NCBI GenBank assembly: GCA_024679435.1
Contig: JAIBDK010000049.1
Coordinates: 1-10,662, forward strand
Direction of reading: 5' to 3'
DNA from: Gammaproteobacteria bacterium
GTDB lineage: Bacteria; Pseudomonadota; Gammaproteobacteria; Arenicellales; Poriferihabitantaceae
Length of the DNA: 10,662 bases
Part shown: positions 1 through 7,561 of the stretch, one piece after another
How positions within the stretch are numbered: the first letter of the stretch is position 1
Layout: each line of letters begins with the position of its first letter
Translations under genes and position numbers: made by a program
Notes under the pieces: generated by a model
Told to the model about the DNA's origin: nothing
Seen by the model: the letters and a program-made list of their open reading frames with translations, nothing else
Database searches by the model: none

Positions 1-494
1 GAAAAGGGCTCATCCATGAGTAGTAGTCCCGGGCGGGGCGCCAGCGCACGAGCCAAAGCGACGCGCTGCTGCTGACCTCCGGACAACTCGTGGGGATAGC
101 GGTTACGATATTTTTCGAGCCTGACATAGTCAAGCATGGTGCTCACGGTTTTGTTCACATCCTCCCGACTTTTGTTGTGCAGGCCGGCGGAGATGTTTTT
201 TTCTACCGTTAGATGAGGGAACAGGGCGTGGTCCTGGAAGACCATGCTCAGATTTCTCTTGTCTGGAGGGGTATTGCCTTTGATACTGGAAATACAATGT
301 CCGGCAAGTTCAATTGTTCCCTGGTGTAGTTTCTGAAACCCAGCGATGGCGCGCAAGACAGTAGTTTTCCCGCAGCCACTCGGCCCCAGTAGGCACGCAA
401 GAGTCCCCTCTTCAAGCTCAAATGAGGTGGAATTTACTGCGCTCTCATTTTCGTAGCGACAGCTGATGTCATCTACTTTCAGGATAGGTTGCAT
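1..494 (-). CDS. fbpC: Ferric-iron ABC transporter ATP-binding protein, 3' part missing
   Basis: This is the nucleotide-binding subunit of an ABC importer. It hydrolyses ATP at the cytoplasmic face of the inner membrane to drive uptake. The ATG is at 494 and 164 codons are visible before the left edge cuts the gene. The first residues are MQPILKVDDISCRYE. The ATPase core can be read in order: Walker A GPSGCGKTT (residues 37-45), Q-loop glutamine in VFQD (about 87), ABC signature LSGGQQQR (137-144) and Walker B LLLMDEP (157-163) with the catalytic glutamate at 162. The missing part would hold the H-loop and any C-terminal regulatory domain. The gene begins 56 bases after the permease stop, on the same strand, so it is very likely the third gene of the operon. 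No strong Shine-Dalgarno sequence precedes the ATG. ATPases of this type serve iron, spermidine, sulfate and other importers; the iron assignment comes from the neighbouring binding protein and the Fur box. Confidence 0.93.
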   Translation of the reverse strand, partial: MQPILKVDDISCRYENESAVNSTSFELEEGTLACLLGPSGCGKTTVLRAIAGFQKLHQGTIELAGHCISSIKGNTPPDKRNLSMVFQDHALFPHLTVEKNISAGLHNKSREDVNKTVSTMLDYVRLEKYRNRYPHELSGGQQQRVALARALAPRPGLLLMDEPF

Positions 495-550
495 GGCGTT
501 GGAATTACCAGGAGGGATTGCCAGTGAGGCTATTCGGGTTGATTATGTAA

Positions 551-2251
551 TTAATTTATGGAATCAGTCTGTGTAGCGCTTTCAGGCCGCGTTAGAGTTT
601 GAGAATACGAAATTGTTTTGCTCAATACAACAACCGGGATCAATCCCGAAATGACGATAACCAGAGCACCTAATGCACTTCTTTCAATCATTTCGTCTGA
701 AGCAAACAGATAAACATGGGTGGCCAGAGTATCAAAATTAAACGGCCTCAGCAGAAGGGTGGCCGGTAACTCTTTCATACAGTCAACAAATACAATGAGT
801 GCGGCGGTAAATACACCGCCCTTGATCAGAGGGAGTTGAAATAGTCTTAGTGAACGAAATGGCGGATGTCCCAGCGTGCGAGAAGCCATGTCTATGGATG
901 GCGAAACTTTTGAAAAACTCGATTCCACGTTACCAATAGAGATGGCCAGAAAGCGGATTACATAAGTAATTATCAATGCAAAGGTGGTGCCGCTGAATAT
1001 TAATCCGGTGGAAAATCCAAAGTTCTGTCTAAAGATACCGTCAATCAGATTGTCAAAGTTGGCCAGAGGAATTACAACACCTACCGCTAAAACCGCACCC
1101 GGAACGGCATATCCTAATGAGGCAATTTTTGATCCGGTTCTGATCCAGCGTTTGTTTTCAAGTCTGCGGGTATAACTGATGGTTATTGCAACGATCGAGC
1201 AGATCGCCGCCGCGGCGAGTGATACTGAGAGACTGTTAAATACATAGGTCCTAAATTGTGGGGTCCAGGACTGTTCGAAATAGCGAATGCTGTATTCGAT
1301 CAGCATGCTGGTAGGAATAATAAACCCGGCGAACACAGGTAAAAAACAGACTAGAAATGCAGCCCATTTCCATCCACCCGAAAGCTTGATTTTTTCTTTT
1401 TTGGAAAATCGTCCAGATTTTTGATAAAAGCCTGCTCTGCGGCGACCGACATATTCCAGCCCAAGCAATATCAGCACGAAGCTCAGCATGGTCAGTGCGA
1501 TTTGGGCCGCTCCTCCTAGATTATTCATGTTTAACCAAACGTCGAAAAGCCCTGCTGTCAGCGTATGAACCGCAAAAAAATCCACGGTTCCAAAATCATT
1601 CATGGTTTCCATGAGTGCCAGCGCAACCCCCACCGCGATGGCGGGTCGGGCAATTGGCAGAGAAACGAACAGGAACGTTTTTAACCGCGATTTCCCCATT
1701 AATCGGCTGACGTCATAGAGGTGAGGTGATTGTTCCAGAAAAGAAGCCCGGGCCATGAGGTACACATACGGGTATAACACCAACCCCATCAACATGATGG
1801 CTCCCCCCATACTGCGAATATTGGGAAACCAATAGTCTCTGGCGAGCTCCCAGCCAAACATCGACCGAAGAGCTTGCTGCACCGGACCGGCGTATTCGAG
1901 TAAGTCGGTGTACAGGTAGGCAATAACGTAAGCCGGCACTGCCAATGGCAGCAATAGCAGCCATTCAAAGTACTTTTGCAGGGGGAAAGAGTAGTTGCTC
2001 ACCAGATAGGCAGTGGAAACGCCAGTTAGAAAAACGGATACGCCAACACCTAGCATCAGTATGATGGTATTGGATACGTATCTCGGCAAAGAGGTTTGAA
2101 CCAGATGCGGCCAAATATTTTCTGTTGGAAAGAATGCCAACCATACAATAGCTAGCACCGGGAGAGTCGTCACAAGAACGACAAATCCGGTGCCGGCCCG
2201 CCACGGACCGATACCGGATGAAAATGAAGCGCTGTTTGAGCTACCGATCAA
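551..2251 (-). CDS. fbpB: Ferric-iron ABC transporter permease, fused two-domain type
   Basis: Inner-membrane channel subunit of a ferric-iron importer of the FbpB/SfuB type. The 566 residues contain two homologous permease halves, each with about six hydrophobic segments. Each half ends in the cytoplasmic EAA loop that docks on the ATPase: residues about 180-208 (DVSRLMGKSRLKTF then SLPIARPA) and about 454-482 (DMASRTLGHPPF then QLPLIKGG). A basic linker (RFSKKEKIK, about 281-289) separates the halves. The gene lies between the binding protein (51 bases upstream) and the ATPase (56 bases downstream), which fits one transcript. The start is uncertain. The reading frame opens with TTG at 2251, CTG at 2257 is the only other near-start before an in-frame stop at 2275-2273, and no ribosome-binding site is obvious. 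The first in-frame ATG is codon 67, inside the first permease half, which is too late. In-frame GTG at codon 27 is another option. Thiamine-type permeases share this fold; the neighbours favour iron. Confidence 0.9.
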   Translation of the reverse strand: MIGSSNSASFSSGIGPWRAGTGFVVLVTTLPVLAIVWLAFFPTENIWPHLVQTSLPRYVSNTIILMLGVGVSVFLTGVSTAYLVSNYSFPLQKYFEWLLLLPLAVPAYVIAYLYTDLLEYAGPVQQALRSMFGWELARDYWFPNIRSMGGAIMLMGLVLYPYVYLMARASFLEQSPHLYDVSRLMGKSRLKTFLFVSLPIARPAIAVGVALALMETMNDFGTVDFFAVHTLTAGLFDVWLNMNNLGGAAQIALTMLSFVLILLGLEYVGRRRAGFYQKSGRFSKKEKIKLSGGWKWAAFLVCFLPVFAGFIIPTSMLIEYSIRYFEQSWTPQFRTYVFNSLSVSLAAAAICSIVAITISYTRRLENKRWIRTGSKIASLGYAVPGAVLAVGVVIPLANFDNLIDGIFRQNFGFSTGLIFSGTTFALIITYVIRFLAISIGNVESSFSKVSPSIDMASRTLGHPPFRSLRLFQLPLIKGGVFTAALIVFVDCMKELPATLLLRPFNFDTLATHVYLFASDEMIERSALGALVIVISGLIPVVVLSKTISYSQTLTRPESATQTDSIN

Positions 2252-2302
2252 ATTCAGTGTCGTATCTGGGGTTCAGACGGGCTGAAGATTTCATCGGTTC
2301 GC

Positions 2303-3340
2303 TTAATCATCATAGGCTACACGGTCTGCCATTTTTGAGGCTTCAGCGCGGTTAGCGGCGATGGCAGTCAGGTCGACTGTATCCTGTTTAAATTCACCCC
2401 ATGCAATCACCGCATCTGCCAGAGGAATCCCGGGCTTAACGGTGTATTCTCCGTTGAGCTGGGCATACATCCCCTGGGCGGCGTCGCTGGAGAGGAATTC
2501 CATTAGCAAGAGCGCATTTTCGCGATTGGGTGCATGTTTGGTCATGGCCATTCCGCTAACATTCATGTGGGTCCCGCGATCCTTTTGATTTGGGAATATC
2601 ACTTTCACAGCATCTGCCCACAGCTTCTGCTCTGGATCGGAGATCATTTGATACATGTAGTAGTGATTAATTACGGCAATATCACATACTCCTTCCCTGA
2701 TCGCTTTTACCTGGCCACGGTCATTACCTTCGGGCGATCGGGCCAGGTTGTCTTTCAGATCTGCCAACCACTGCTCTGCACCTTCAATCCCCTCATGGAC
2801 AATCATTGACGCCGTCAGTGCGACCATGTAAGCGTGTTTGCCTGAACGGGTACATACAAGGCCCTTGAGTTTCGGATCTGCAAGATCTTCATAACTTGTG
2901 ACGGTGCCATCTTTAATACGATCTTTCGATACCACAATAATACGCGCTCTTGATGTTATTCCGAACCATTGATTATCAGTATCCCGCATATTGGATGGGA
3001 TATTACTGTTAATGATCTCGGATTCAACTCGTTGGATCAGCCCTGCATTTTTAATGTCAGACAGCCGGCCGATATCAACAGTAAGTACCAGATCAGCGGG
3101 GCTGTTGACACCTTCGCTTTTAAGCTTTTCCAACATACCTTTTTTGGCAAAAACAACATTAACCGTTATGCCGGTGTCGGTAGTAAACTCATCGAACATC
3201 GGCTGGATAAGTTCGGGTTTTCGATAGGAATAGACATTAACTTCTTCGGCTGCAAATACCGCGAAAGTTGACGCACAGAACAGCAGGCTTAACAAGGGTA
3301 AGGTGCAGGAAAATAAATTTGCACGTGATGGAAGAAACAT
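2303..3340 (-). CDS. fbpA: Periplasmic ferric-iron-binding protein of ABC importer
   Basis: Extracytoplasmic solute-binding protein that captures Fe(III) in the periplasm and delivers it to the permease. It has 345 residues, the usual family length. The N-terminus is a Sec signal peptide: a basic start (MFLPSRANLF), a hydrophobic core to about residue 29, and a likely cleavage site near 30-31 (AVFA|A or VFAA|E). The mature protein opens with EEVNVYSYRKPELIQPMFDEF, a signature of FbpA/FutA/YfuA-type iron binders with tyrosines at 37 and 39. Later come ADLVLTVDIGRL (about 82-93), FGITSRARIIVVSK (126-139) and INHYYMYQM (224-232), whose adjacent tyrosines 227-228 match the tyrosine pair that ligates iron in the family. 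It is the first gene of the operon and has a Fur-type operator 46 bases upstream, so iron starvation should induce it. The ATG at 3340 is preceded by a weak purine-rich AAAGAAG. The family name is well supported; fbpA, futA, afuA and sfuA are interchangeable labels here. Confidence 0.93.
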   Translation of the reverse strand: MFLPSRANLFSCTLPLLSLLFCASTFAVFAAEEVNVYSYRKPELIQPMFDEFTTDTGITVNVVFAKKGMLEKLKSEGVNSPADLVLTVDIGRLSDIKNAGLIQRVESEIINSNIPSNMRDTDNQWFGITSRARIIVVSKDRIKDGTVTSYEDLADPKLKGLVCTRSGKHAYMVALTASMIVHEGIEGAEQWLADLKDNLARSPEGNDRGQVKAIREGVCDIAVINHYYMYQMISDPEQKLWADAVKVIFPNQKDRGTHMNVSGMAMTKHAPNRENALLLMEFLSSDAAQGMYAQLNGEYTVKPGIPLADAVIAWGEFKQDTVDLTAIAANRAEASKMADRVAYDD

Positions 3341-3374
3341 GATCTATCTTCTTTAGAAATGTAAGGAATTCCAA

Positions 3375-3403
3375 ATGTTAATCTAATTGAGAATGATTCT
3401 CAA
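3375..3403 (-). promoter_or_regulatory. Probable sigma70 promoter of the iron-import operon
   Basis: On the minus strand, TTGAGA (3403-3398, five of six matches to the -35 consensus) is followed after exactly 17 bases by TAACAT (3380-3375, four of six to the -10 consensus). The -35 element lies inside the Fur-box palindrome, the usual geometry for a Fur-repressed promoter. Transcription would start near 3368, giving a leader of about 28 bases before the fbpA ATG. Confidence 0.6.
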
Positions 3404-3404
3404 T
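3386..3404. promoter_or_regulatory. Fur box (operator for iron-dependent repression)
   Basis: The sequence ATTGAGAATGATTCTCAAT is a perfect 9-1-9 inverted repeat centred on G3395. It closely resembles the classical Fur box built from repeated GATAAT-like units around a central base. It lies 46 bases ahead of the iron-binding-protein start and covers the -35 element of the proposed promoter. Established behaviour of Fur is to bind such sites with Fe(II) and block transcription, so the inference is iron repression of the fbpA-fbpB-fbpC operon. The divergent argS start is 108 bases away on the other side. Confidence 0.88.
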
Positions 3405-3443
3405 AGTATTTAGAAAAATAAACGCATCTTTGTGCGGAATGAC

Positions 3444-3472
3444 TTCTCCTAGCCAATCCCAAAAGGTAAAAT
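3444..3472 (+). promoter_or_regulatory. Possible promoter of argS
   Basis: TAAAAT at 3467-3472 matches the -10 consensus at five of six positions. At 17-base spacing the -35 position is TTCTCC (3444-3449), only three of six. A start near 3480 would leave about 30 bases before the ATG at 3512 but only about 8 before the ATG at 3488. This is a sequence match only, and weak on the -35 side. Confidence 0.3.
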
Positions 3473-3511
3473 CCGCATCCTCTCGAAATGTCACCCCTTG
3501 AAACCGGAAAA

Positions 3512-5272
3512 ATGAAAGAAATAGCCGTTAATTTGCTTGCGCAGGCTGCTCAATCCCTTCAGCAGCAAGGACTGTTAGCGGATTTCTCTGCAGAACAGGT
3601 GAGTGTAGAACGTACCCGGGACGCATCTCATGGTGATTTTGCCAGCAATCTGGCGATGAAACTTGCCAAACAGGCGCGCTGTAATCCACGAGAACTGGCT
3701 CAGAAGTTGGTAGATCTGATTCCGGTTGACGGTCAGTTAGAAAAAATTGAAATAGCGGGCCCTGGATTCATCAATTTTTATTTCGGAAAAAGTGCTTATC
3801 TCGACCTCATTGATGTCATCAGGAAGGCCAAGGGTCATTACGGACACTGCACCGTCGGACAGGGTAAAAGCGTTATGGTGGAATTTGTTTCTACAAATCC
3901 CACCGGCCCGCTGCATGTGGGGCACGGACGTGGCGCAGCCTATGGCGATGCTCTTGCCCGAGTATTATCCGCCGCAGGCTACACTACCTATAGCGAATAT
4001 TATATTAACGATGCCGGTCGTCAGATGGATATTCTGGCTTTGAGTGTCTGGTTAAGATATCTTGAATATAGTGGGCAGTTGATATCTTTTCCTGCAAACG
4101 CCTACCAGGGCGTATACATAAAAGATGTTGCTCAGTTGCTTTTTGAATCTCACGGAGATCTTTTTTCACTTGATAGTGCTTCGTTGTTTTTAGATTTAAA
4201 TGAAGATCCCGAGCGGTCTATTGATCAGCTCATATCACGGTGCAAGGAAAGCCTGGGCGAAACCGATTATCGACTCGTGTTTGATGCGGCCTGCTATTCT
4301 CAGGTTGAGGATATCAAGCAGGATCTGGCGGAATTCGGAGTTAGGTTTGATAACTGGTTTTCCGAACGCAGTTTGGTAGAAAACGGTGATATTGCCGAAT
4401 CCATCCGTAAGCTGGAAGAAAACGGCTACATGTATGAAAAGGAGGGCGCTAAATGGTTTCGTTCCACAGAATTCGATGACGAAAAAGATCGAGTTGTGGT
4501 GCGTGCCAACGGCGTACACACCTATTTTGCTTCGGACATTGCCTATCATTACAACAAAGCTGAGCGGGGCTTCGACCAGATTATTAATATCTTCGGTTCC
4601 GACCATCACGGTTATATAAAACGAATTTATGCGTCTTTTAAGGCGTTGGGAAATGATACTGAACGATTAAAGTTTTTGTTGGTGCAGTTTGCTATTCTCT
4701 ATCGAGGAAATCAGAAAGTATCGATGTCAACCCGTGGTGGTGAGTTTGTTACCCTGCGCGAACTTCGCGAGGAAGTCGGCAATGATGCGGCGCGCTTTTT
4801 TTACGTGCTGCGGAAGCCGGACCAACACATGGACTTTGACCTCGATCTGGCCAAAACTCAGTCCTCAGAAAACCCGGTTTTTTATATTCAGTATGCCCAC
4901 GCCCGTATATGCAGTGTATTCAGGCAGCTTGAAGAAAAGGGGTTACAGACTCTTGAAGGTACCAACCCTGACTGCAGCTTGTTGATCGAACCTCAGGAAA
5001 TGGAGTTATTGAAAATATTGTCACGTTTTCCAGAAGTGGTGGAGCTGGCAGCGGCGACCTACGAACCTCATCAGATTGCCTATTATCTGCGTGATCTTGC
5101 TAATTCGTTTCATACTTACTATAACGCCCATCCTTTTTTGTCTAGCGAAGAGGCGCTGCGTCTTGCGCGGCTGGGGTTGATTGATGCGACTCGCAAGGTG
5201 ATATTCAGTGGCCTTGATATGTTGGGAGTGAGTGCGCCAGAGAGTATGTACCAAAGCGTCCAGACAGAATAA
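3512..5272 (+). CDS. argS: Arginyl-tRNA synthetase
   Basis: Cytoplasmic class I aminoacyl-tRNA synthetase that charges tRNA-Arg with arginine using ATP. From the ATG at 3512 it has 586 residues, close to the family's usual 560-600. The order is an N-terminal Arg-specific tRNA-recognition domain (residues 1-90, with ASHGDFASNLAMKLAK at 38-53 and IAGPGFINF at 81-89), then the catalytic Rossmann fold with the HIGH-type motif HVGH (135-138, within STNPTGPLHVGHGRGA). The second catalytic loop reads KVSMSTRGGEFVTL (402-415), a relaxed KMSKS as in many ArgRS. The C-terminal DALR anticodon-binding domain contains YIQYAHAR (458-465) and ends LGVSAPESM plus seven extra residues. The frame stays open to an ATG at 3488, adding eight residues (MSPLETGK). 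I prefer 3512 because GGAAAA sits just ahead of it, MKEIAVNLL resembles the starts of Pseudomonas-type ArgS, and the possible promoter leaves almost no leader for 3488. It diverges from the iron operon. Confidence 0.96.
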   Translation: MKEIAVNLLAQAAQSLQQQGLLADFSAEQVSVERTRDASHGDFASNLAMKLAKQARCNPRELAQKLVDLIPVDGQLEKIEIAGPGFINFYFGKSAYLDLIDVIRKAKGHYGHCTVGQGKSVMVEFVSTNPTGPLHVGHGRGAAYGDALARVLSAAGYTTYSEYYINDAGRQMDILALSVWLRYLEYSGQLISFPANAYQGVYIKDVAQLLFESHGDLFSLDSASLFLDLNEDPERSIDQLISRCKESLGETDYRLVFDAACYSQVEDIKQDLAEFGVRFDNWFSERSLVENGDIAESIRKLEENGYMYEKEGAKWFRSTEFDDEKDRVVVRANGVHTYFASDIAYHYNKAERGFDQIINIFGSDHHGYIKRIYASFKALGNDTERLKFLLVQFAILYRGNQKVSMSTRGGEFVTLRELREEVGNDAARFFYVLRKPDQHMDFDLDLAKTQSSENPVFYIQYAHARICSVFRQLEEKGLQTLEGTNPDCSLLIEPQEMELLKILSRFPEVVELAAATYEPHQIAYYLRDLANSFHTYYNAHPFLSSEEALRLARLGLIDATRKVIFSGLDMLGVSAPESMYQSVQTE

Positions 5273-5325
5273 TGAACGGAACGAAAGTTTTAATATAACC
5301 CTGGAACAAATCAGTAAAAATAAAA

Positions 5326-5985
5326 ATGGCACAAGCTAGAAGAAAAACTCCGGCGAAGAAAAATCCCTCGAAAGGCTCCTCAGCAAGTGCTGTTGTGATG
5401 CTGATTGCAGGTGTTGTGATCGGTTCTCTTGGGACTATTCTGTGGCAGGGTATGCGGACTTCAGAAGGTGAGATTGGCGCCGGGATTCGCAAGATGATGG
5501 AACAATCTCGAGTTGAAGAGCAGAATTCTGCTGTTCAGGAGGCTGTTACTGACCCAGCAAAGCCGGTTAAGCAGGAAACCAGTTTTGATTTTTATACGGT
5601 GCTTCCGGAAATTGAGGTTGTCGTCCCTGACACTGAGCCGGAAAAACCAAAGGTGGTAAAGGAGCAGGAAGCCAAAGGCCAGGGGGCAAAGTCAGGCGAT
5701 GAGCCAGAACGGTTAGATAAAAGTCCGGAAGTGATTAACAGCAGTGCTTATATGCTTCAGGCCGGTTCCTATCAGAATCAGTCCGATGCAGATAAACTGA
5801 AAGCACAACTTGGATTGATGGGGTTTGGGTCAACAATACAAAAAGTAACCATTCAGGGTCGAGGTGATTTTTATAGGGTCAGACTCGGACCTTATACCAC
5901 CCACGACCAGATGGAAAAAACAGATAAAAGATTGTCTGCCAATGGGATTCAGGCGCTGCGCCTGAAAATATCTCGGGGGCAATAA
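5326..5985 (+). CDS. SPOR-domain membrane protein (FtsN-like)
   Basis: A 219-residue single-pass inner-membrane protein, probably acting in the periplasm on septal peptidoglycan. A short basic cytoplasmic tail (ARRKTPAKKNPSKG) is followed by one membrane segment (about residues 21-40) and a charged Pro/Glu/Lys-rich periplasmic linker with the conserved patch FDFYTVLPE (87-95). The C-terminal SPOR domain (about 139-215) reads YMLQAGSYQNQSDADKLKAQ, then DFYRVRLGPYT and the closing beta strand LRLKIS. SPOR domains bind glycan strands stripped of stem peptides at the division site. A gene of this kind follows argS in Pseudomonas, so the context agrees. It starts 53 bases after argS and may share its transcript. 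The ATG is preceded by A-rich sequence without a clear Shine-Dalgarno. Calling it FtsN itself would go too far: the short N-terminal essential helices of FtsN are not obvious. Confidence 0.88.
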   Translation: MAQARRKTPAKKNPSKGSSASAVVMLIAGVVIGSLGTILWQGMRTSEGEIGAGIRKMMEQSRVEEQNSAVQEAVTDPAKPVKQETSFDFYTVLPEIEVVVPDTEPEKPKVVKEQEAKGQGAKSGDEPERLDKSPEVINSSAYMLQAGSYQNQSDADKLKAQLGLMGFGSTIQKVTIQGRGDFYRVRLGPYTTHDQMEKTDKRLSANGIQALRLKISRGQ

Positions 5986-6551
5986 TGTGCTCACCAGTCG
6001 GCCATTCTCTCGCTGCTTTGGTGATTGGGACAACGAAAAAAAGTAATCGGTTAACCCTTAATTATCTGGTTTTTTGTATTTTCAGTGGTGTTGTTGCGGA
6101 TCTTGATTTTTTAATAGGCTGGTATATGGGTGATTTGAATGGATATCATCGTCTTGGCAGTCACTCTGTATTTGCTGCCATATTGTATGGGTTAGTTGTT
6201 TACGGAATTATTCGATTTTTTAAGCGTCCGGAGGAGGCAGAAAAATTATCATCCTGGCCTTTTCTGGGGGGCTTGATGTACCTGAGTCATATTGTTCTGG
6301 ACTGGTTGGCAGAAGACAACTCAGAACCTGTGGGCCTCCAGTTGTTATGGCCTCTGAGTGATCAGTTTATGGCTTCGCCGGTATCCCTTTTCCCAAGGTT
6401 TGTCCATGAGGCTGAAGGCGCTGATATTCTGGGTATGTTTGCTGACTTGTTCAGCAGGCATAATTTCAGCGTCATGATTTTAGAGTTGGTTATATTCTTA
6501 CCTTTGCTTTTGTTGATGCTCTGGAGAAAATTCAGGACACCACGGCAGTGA
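5985..6551 (+). CDS. YdjM-like membrane-bound metal-dependent hydrolase (DUF457 family)
   Basis: A 188-residue multi-pass inner-membrane protein with about four hydrophobic segments (roughly 26-47, 61-78, 92-108 and 163-180). Candidate metal ligands are spread as in the YdjM/DUF457 family: H7 in PVGHSLAAL, D39 and D41 in VADLDFL, H55 and H60 in YHRLGSHS, and H102 with D106 in YLSHIVLDW, followed by a WPLS motif at 122-125. These residues match family expectations for a zinc-dependent hydrolase of unknown substrate; YdjM of E. coli is known mainly as an SOS-induced gene. Its ATG overlaps the stop of the SPOR gene (TAATG, 5983-5987) with a G-rich stretch (CGGGGGC) just upstream, so translation is probably coupled. 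The C-terminus is basic (WRKFRTPRQ), consistent with a cytoplasmic end. Enzymatic activity and substrate are unproven, and I give no gene symbol. Confidence 0.8.
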   Translation: MCSPVGHSLAALVIGTTKKSNRLTLNYLVFCIFSGVVADLDFLIGWYMGDLNGYHRLGSHSVFAAILYGLVVYGIIRFFKRPEEAEKLSSWPFLGGLMYLSHIVLDWLAEDNSEPVGLQLLWPLSDQFMASPVSLFPRFVHEAEGADILGMFADLFSRHNFSVMILELVIFLPLLLLMLWRKFRTPRQ

Positions 6552-6633
6552 TTGCTGGCGATGTGAACTAGTTAACCGCTTAAGATAGAAATCCATTGAG
6601 CAACGTTTCGCTAATATATTTTTTAGGTGTCAG

Positions 6634-7560
6634 ATGAAAACAATCCGGATAGGAACAAGAAACAGCCAACTGGCTTTGTGGCAGGCACATTATGTTCGTG
6701 ATGCGTTACGGGCGATTCACGGAGATCTGCAAGTTGAGTTGGTGGAGATTGTTTCAGAGGGTGATAGAACGTTAGATATTCCGCTGCATCAGGCAGGGGG
6801 CAAGGGATTGTTTCTGAAAGAGCTGGAGTTAGCATTGCTCGATGGTAGTATTGATCTCGCTGTGCATTCCATGAAAGATGTCACGATAGCACTGCCGGAG
6901 GGTTTGCATATTTCAGTGTATTGTCCCCGGGAAGATCCTTCAGATGCTTTTGTGTCAAATGCCTATTCTGGTCTTGAAGAGATGCCCGACGGCGGTGTTG
7001 TGGGAACTTGCAGCCTCAGGCGTCAGAGTCAAATTCGGGCGAAATATCCCCGTCTTGTGCTTAAAAACCTGCGTGGAAATGTGAATTCGAGATTAAGAAA
7101 ACTGGACGAAGGACAGTATGACGGAATTGTTCTCGCCGCTGCCGGATTGATGCGTCTTGATATGGAGAAGCGAATCGCTCAGAGAATTGATTCTGCAGTC
7201 TGTTTGCCAGCCGTAGGGCAGGGAATTGTTGGGATCGAGTCAAGAGTGGATAATGATCGGGTTAACGCGCTTATCAAACCTATGAATGACCAAGAATCGG
7301 AGATTCGGGTAACGGCAGAACGTGCCACTAATGAGCGACTGAATGGGGGTTGTCATGCGCCCATTGCTGTTTTTTGTACTATCGATGATAACGGAGGATT
7401 GACGCTACGTGGTCGTGTCGGAGAACTGGACGGTTCGCGAATTATTCATTGTGAACTCACTGGCTATATTGATTCTCCCGCTGATCTTGGCAGGCGTCTG
7501 GCGGACGATTTACTTGCCCAGGGAGCGGCGAAAATTTTGGAGTCTATTCCCGTAATATAA
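6634..7560 (+). CDS. hemC: Hydroxymethylbilane synthase (porphobilinogen deaminase)
   Basis: Cytoplasmic enzyme that joins four porphobilinogen molecules into the linear tetrapyrrole hydroxymethylbilane, releasing ammonia. The 308 residues match the usual length. The three-domain fold begins with IRIGTRNSQLALWQA (4-18). The active-site segment VHSMKDV (77-83) holds the catalytic aspartate D82. Substrate-binding arginines appear in GTCSLRRQSQI (124-134) and LRGNVNSRLRKLD (146-158). The dipyrromethane cofactor attaches to C240 in NGGCHAPIAVF. Every key residue I looked for is present. The ATG is preceded by TTTAGGTGTCAG, giving an AGG ribosome-binding core at suitable distance. hemD follows after one base, so the two products of consecutive pathway steps are made together. 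An 82-base gap separates it from the hydrolase gene upstream; no convincing promoter or terminator is visible there. Confidence 0.97.
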   Translation: MKTIRIGTRNSQLALWQAHYVRDALRAIHGDLQVELVEIVSEGDRTLDIPLHQAGGKGLFLKELELALLDGSIDLAVHSMKDVTIALPEGLHISVYCPREDPSDAFVSNAYSGLEEMPDGGVVGTCSLRRQSQIRAKYPRLVLKNLRGNVNSRLRKLDEGQYDGIVLAAAGLMRLDMEKRIAQRIDSAVCLPAVGQGIVGIESRVDNDRVNALIKPMNDQESEIRVTAERATNERLNGGCHAPIAVFCTIDDNGGLTLRGRVGELDGSRIIHCELTGYIDSPADLGRRLADDLLAQGAAKILESIPVI

Positions 7561-7561
7561 T

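Noticed and set aside
402..474. Alternative upstream start or different frame for the ATPase gene
   Set aside because: The ATG at 494 gives the standard ABC ATPase N-terminus with Walker A at the expected distance (about residue 37), so no other start is needed.
2969..3271. 100-codon open frame on the plus strand opposite fbpA
   Set aside because: It is antisense to a confidently identified binding protein and its translation has no recognisable domain.
551..3340. Thiamine (ThiBPQ) or spermidine importer
   Set aside because: The binding protein carries VNVYSYRKPELI and a YY pair typical of ferric-iron binders, and the promoter has a Fur box, so iron fits better.
3433..3477. Inverted repeat TGCGGA ... 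TCCGCA around the argS promoter region
   Set aside because: Arms of only six bases separated by 33 bases; such pairs are common by chance and the loop is too long for a stable terminator-type hairpin.
4235..4609. 124-codon open frame on the minus strand inside argS
   Set aside because: It lies wholly within the well-supported argS coding region, its protein shows no recognisable motif, and no gene-like spacing or ribosome-binding site supports it.
6552..6633. Possible hemC promoter (TTGAGC at 6596-6601 with TAATAT or TATATT at 6612-6620)
   Set aside because: The spacing between these hexamers is only 10-13 bases, too short for a sigma70 promoter, and no other good pair fits.
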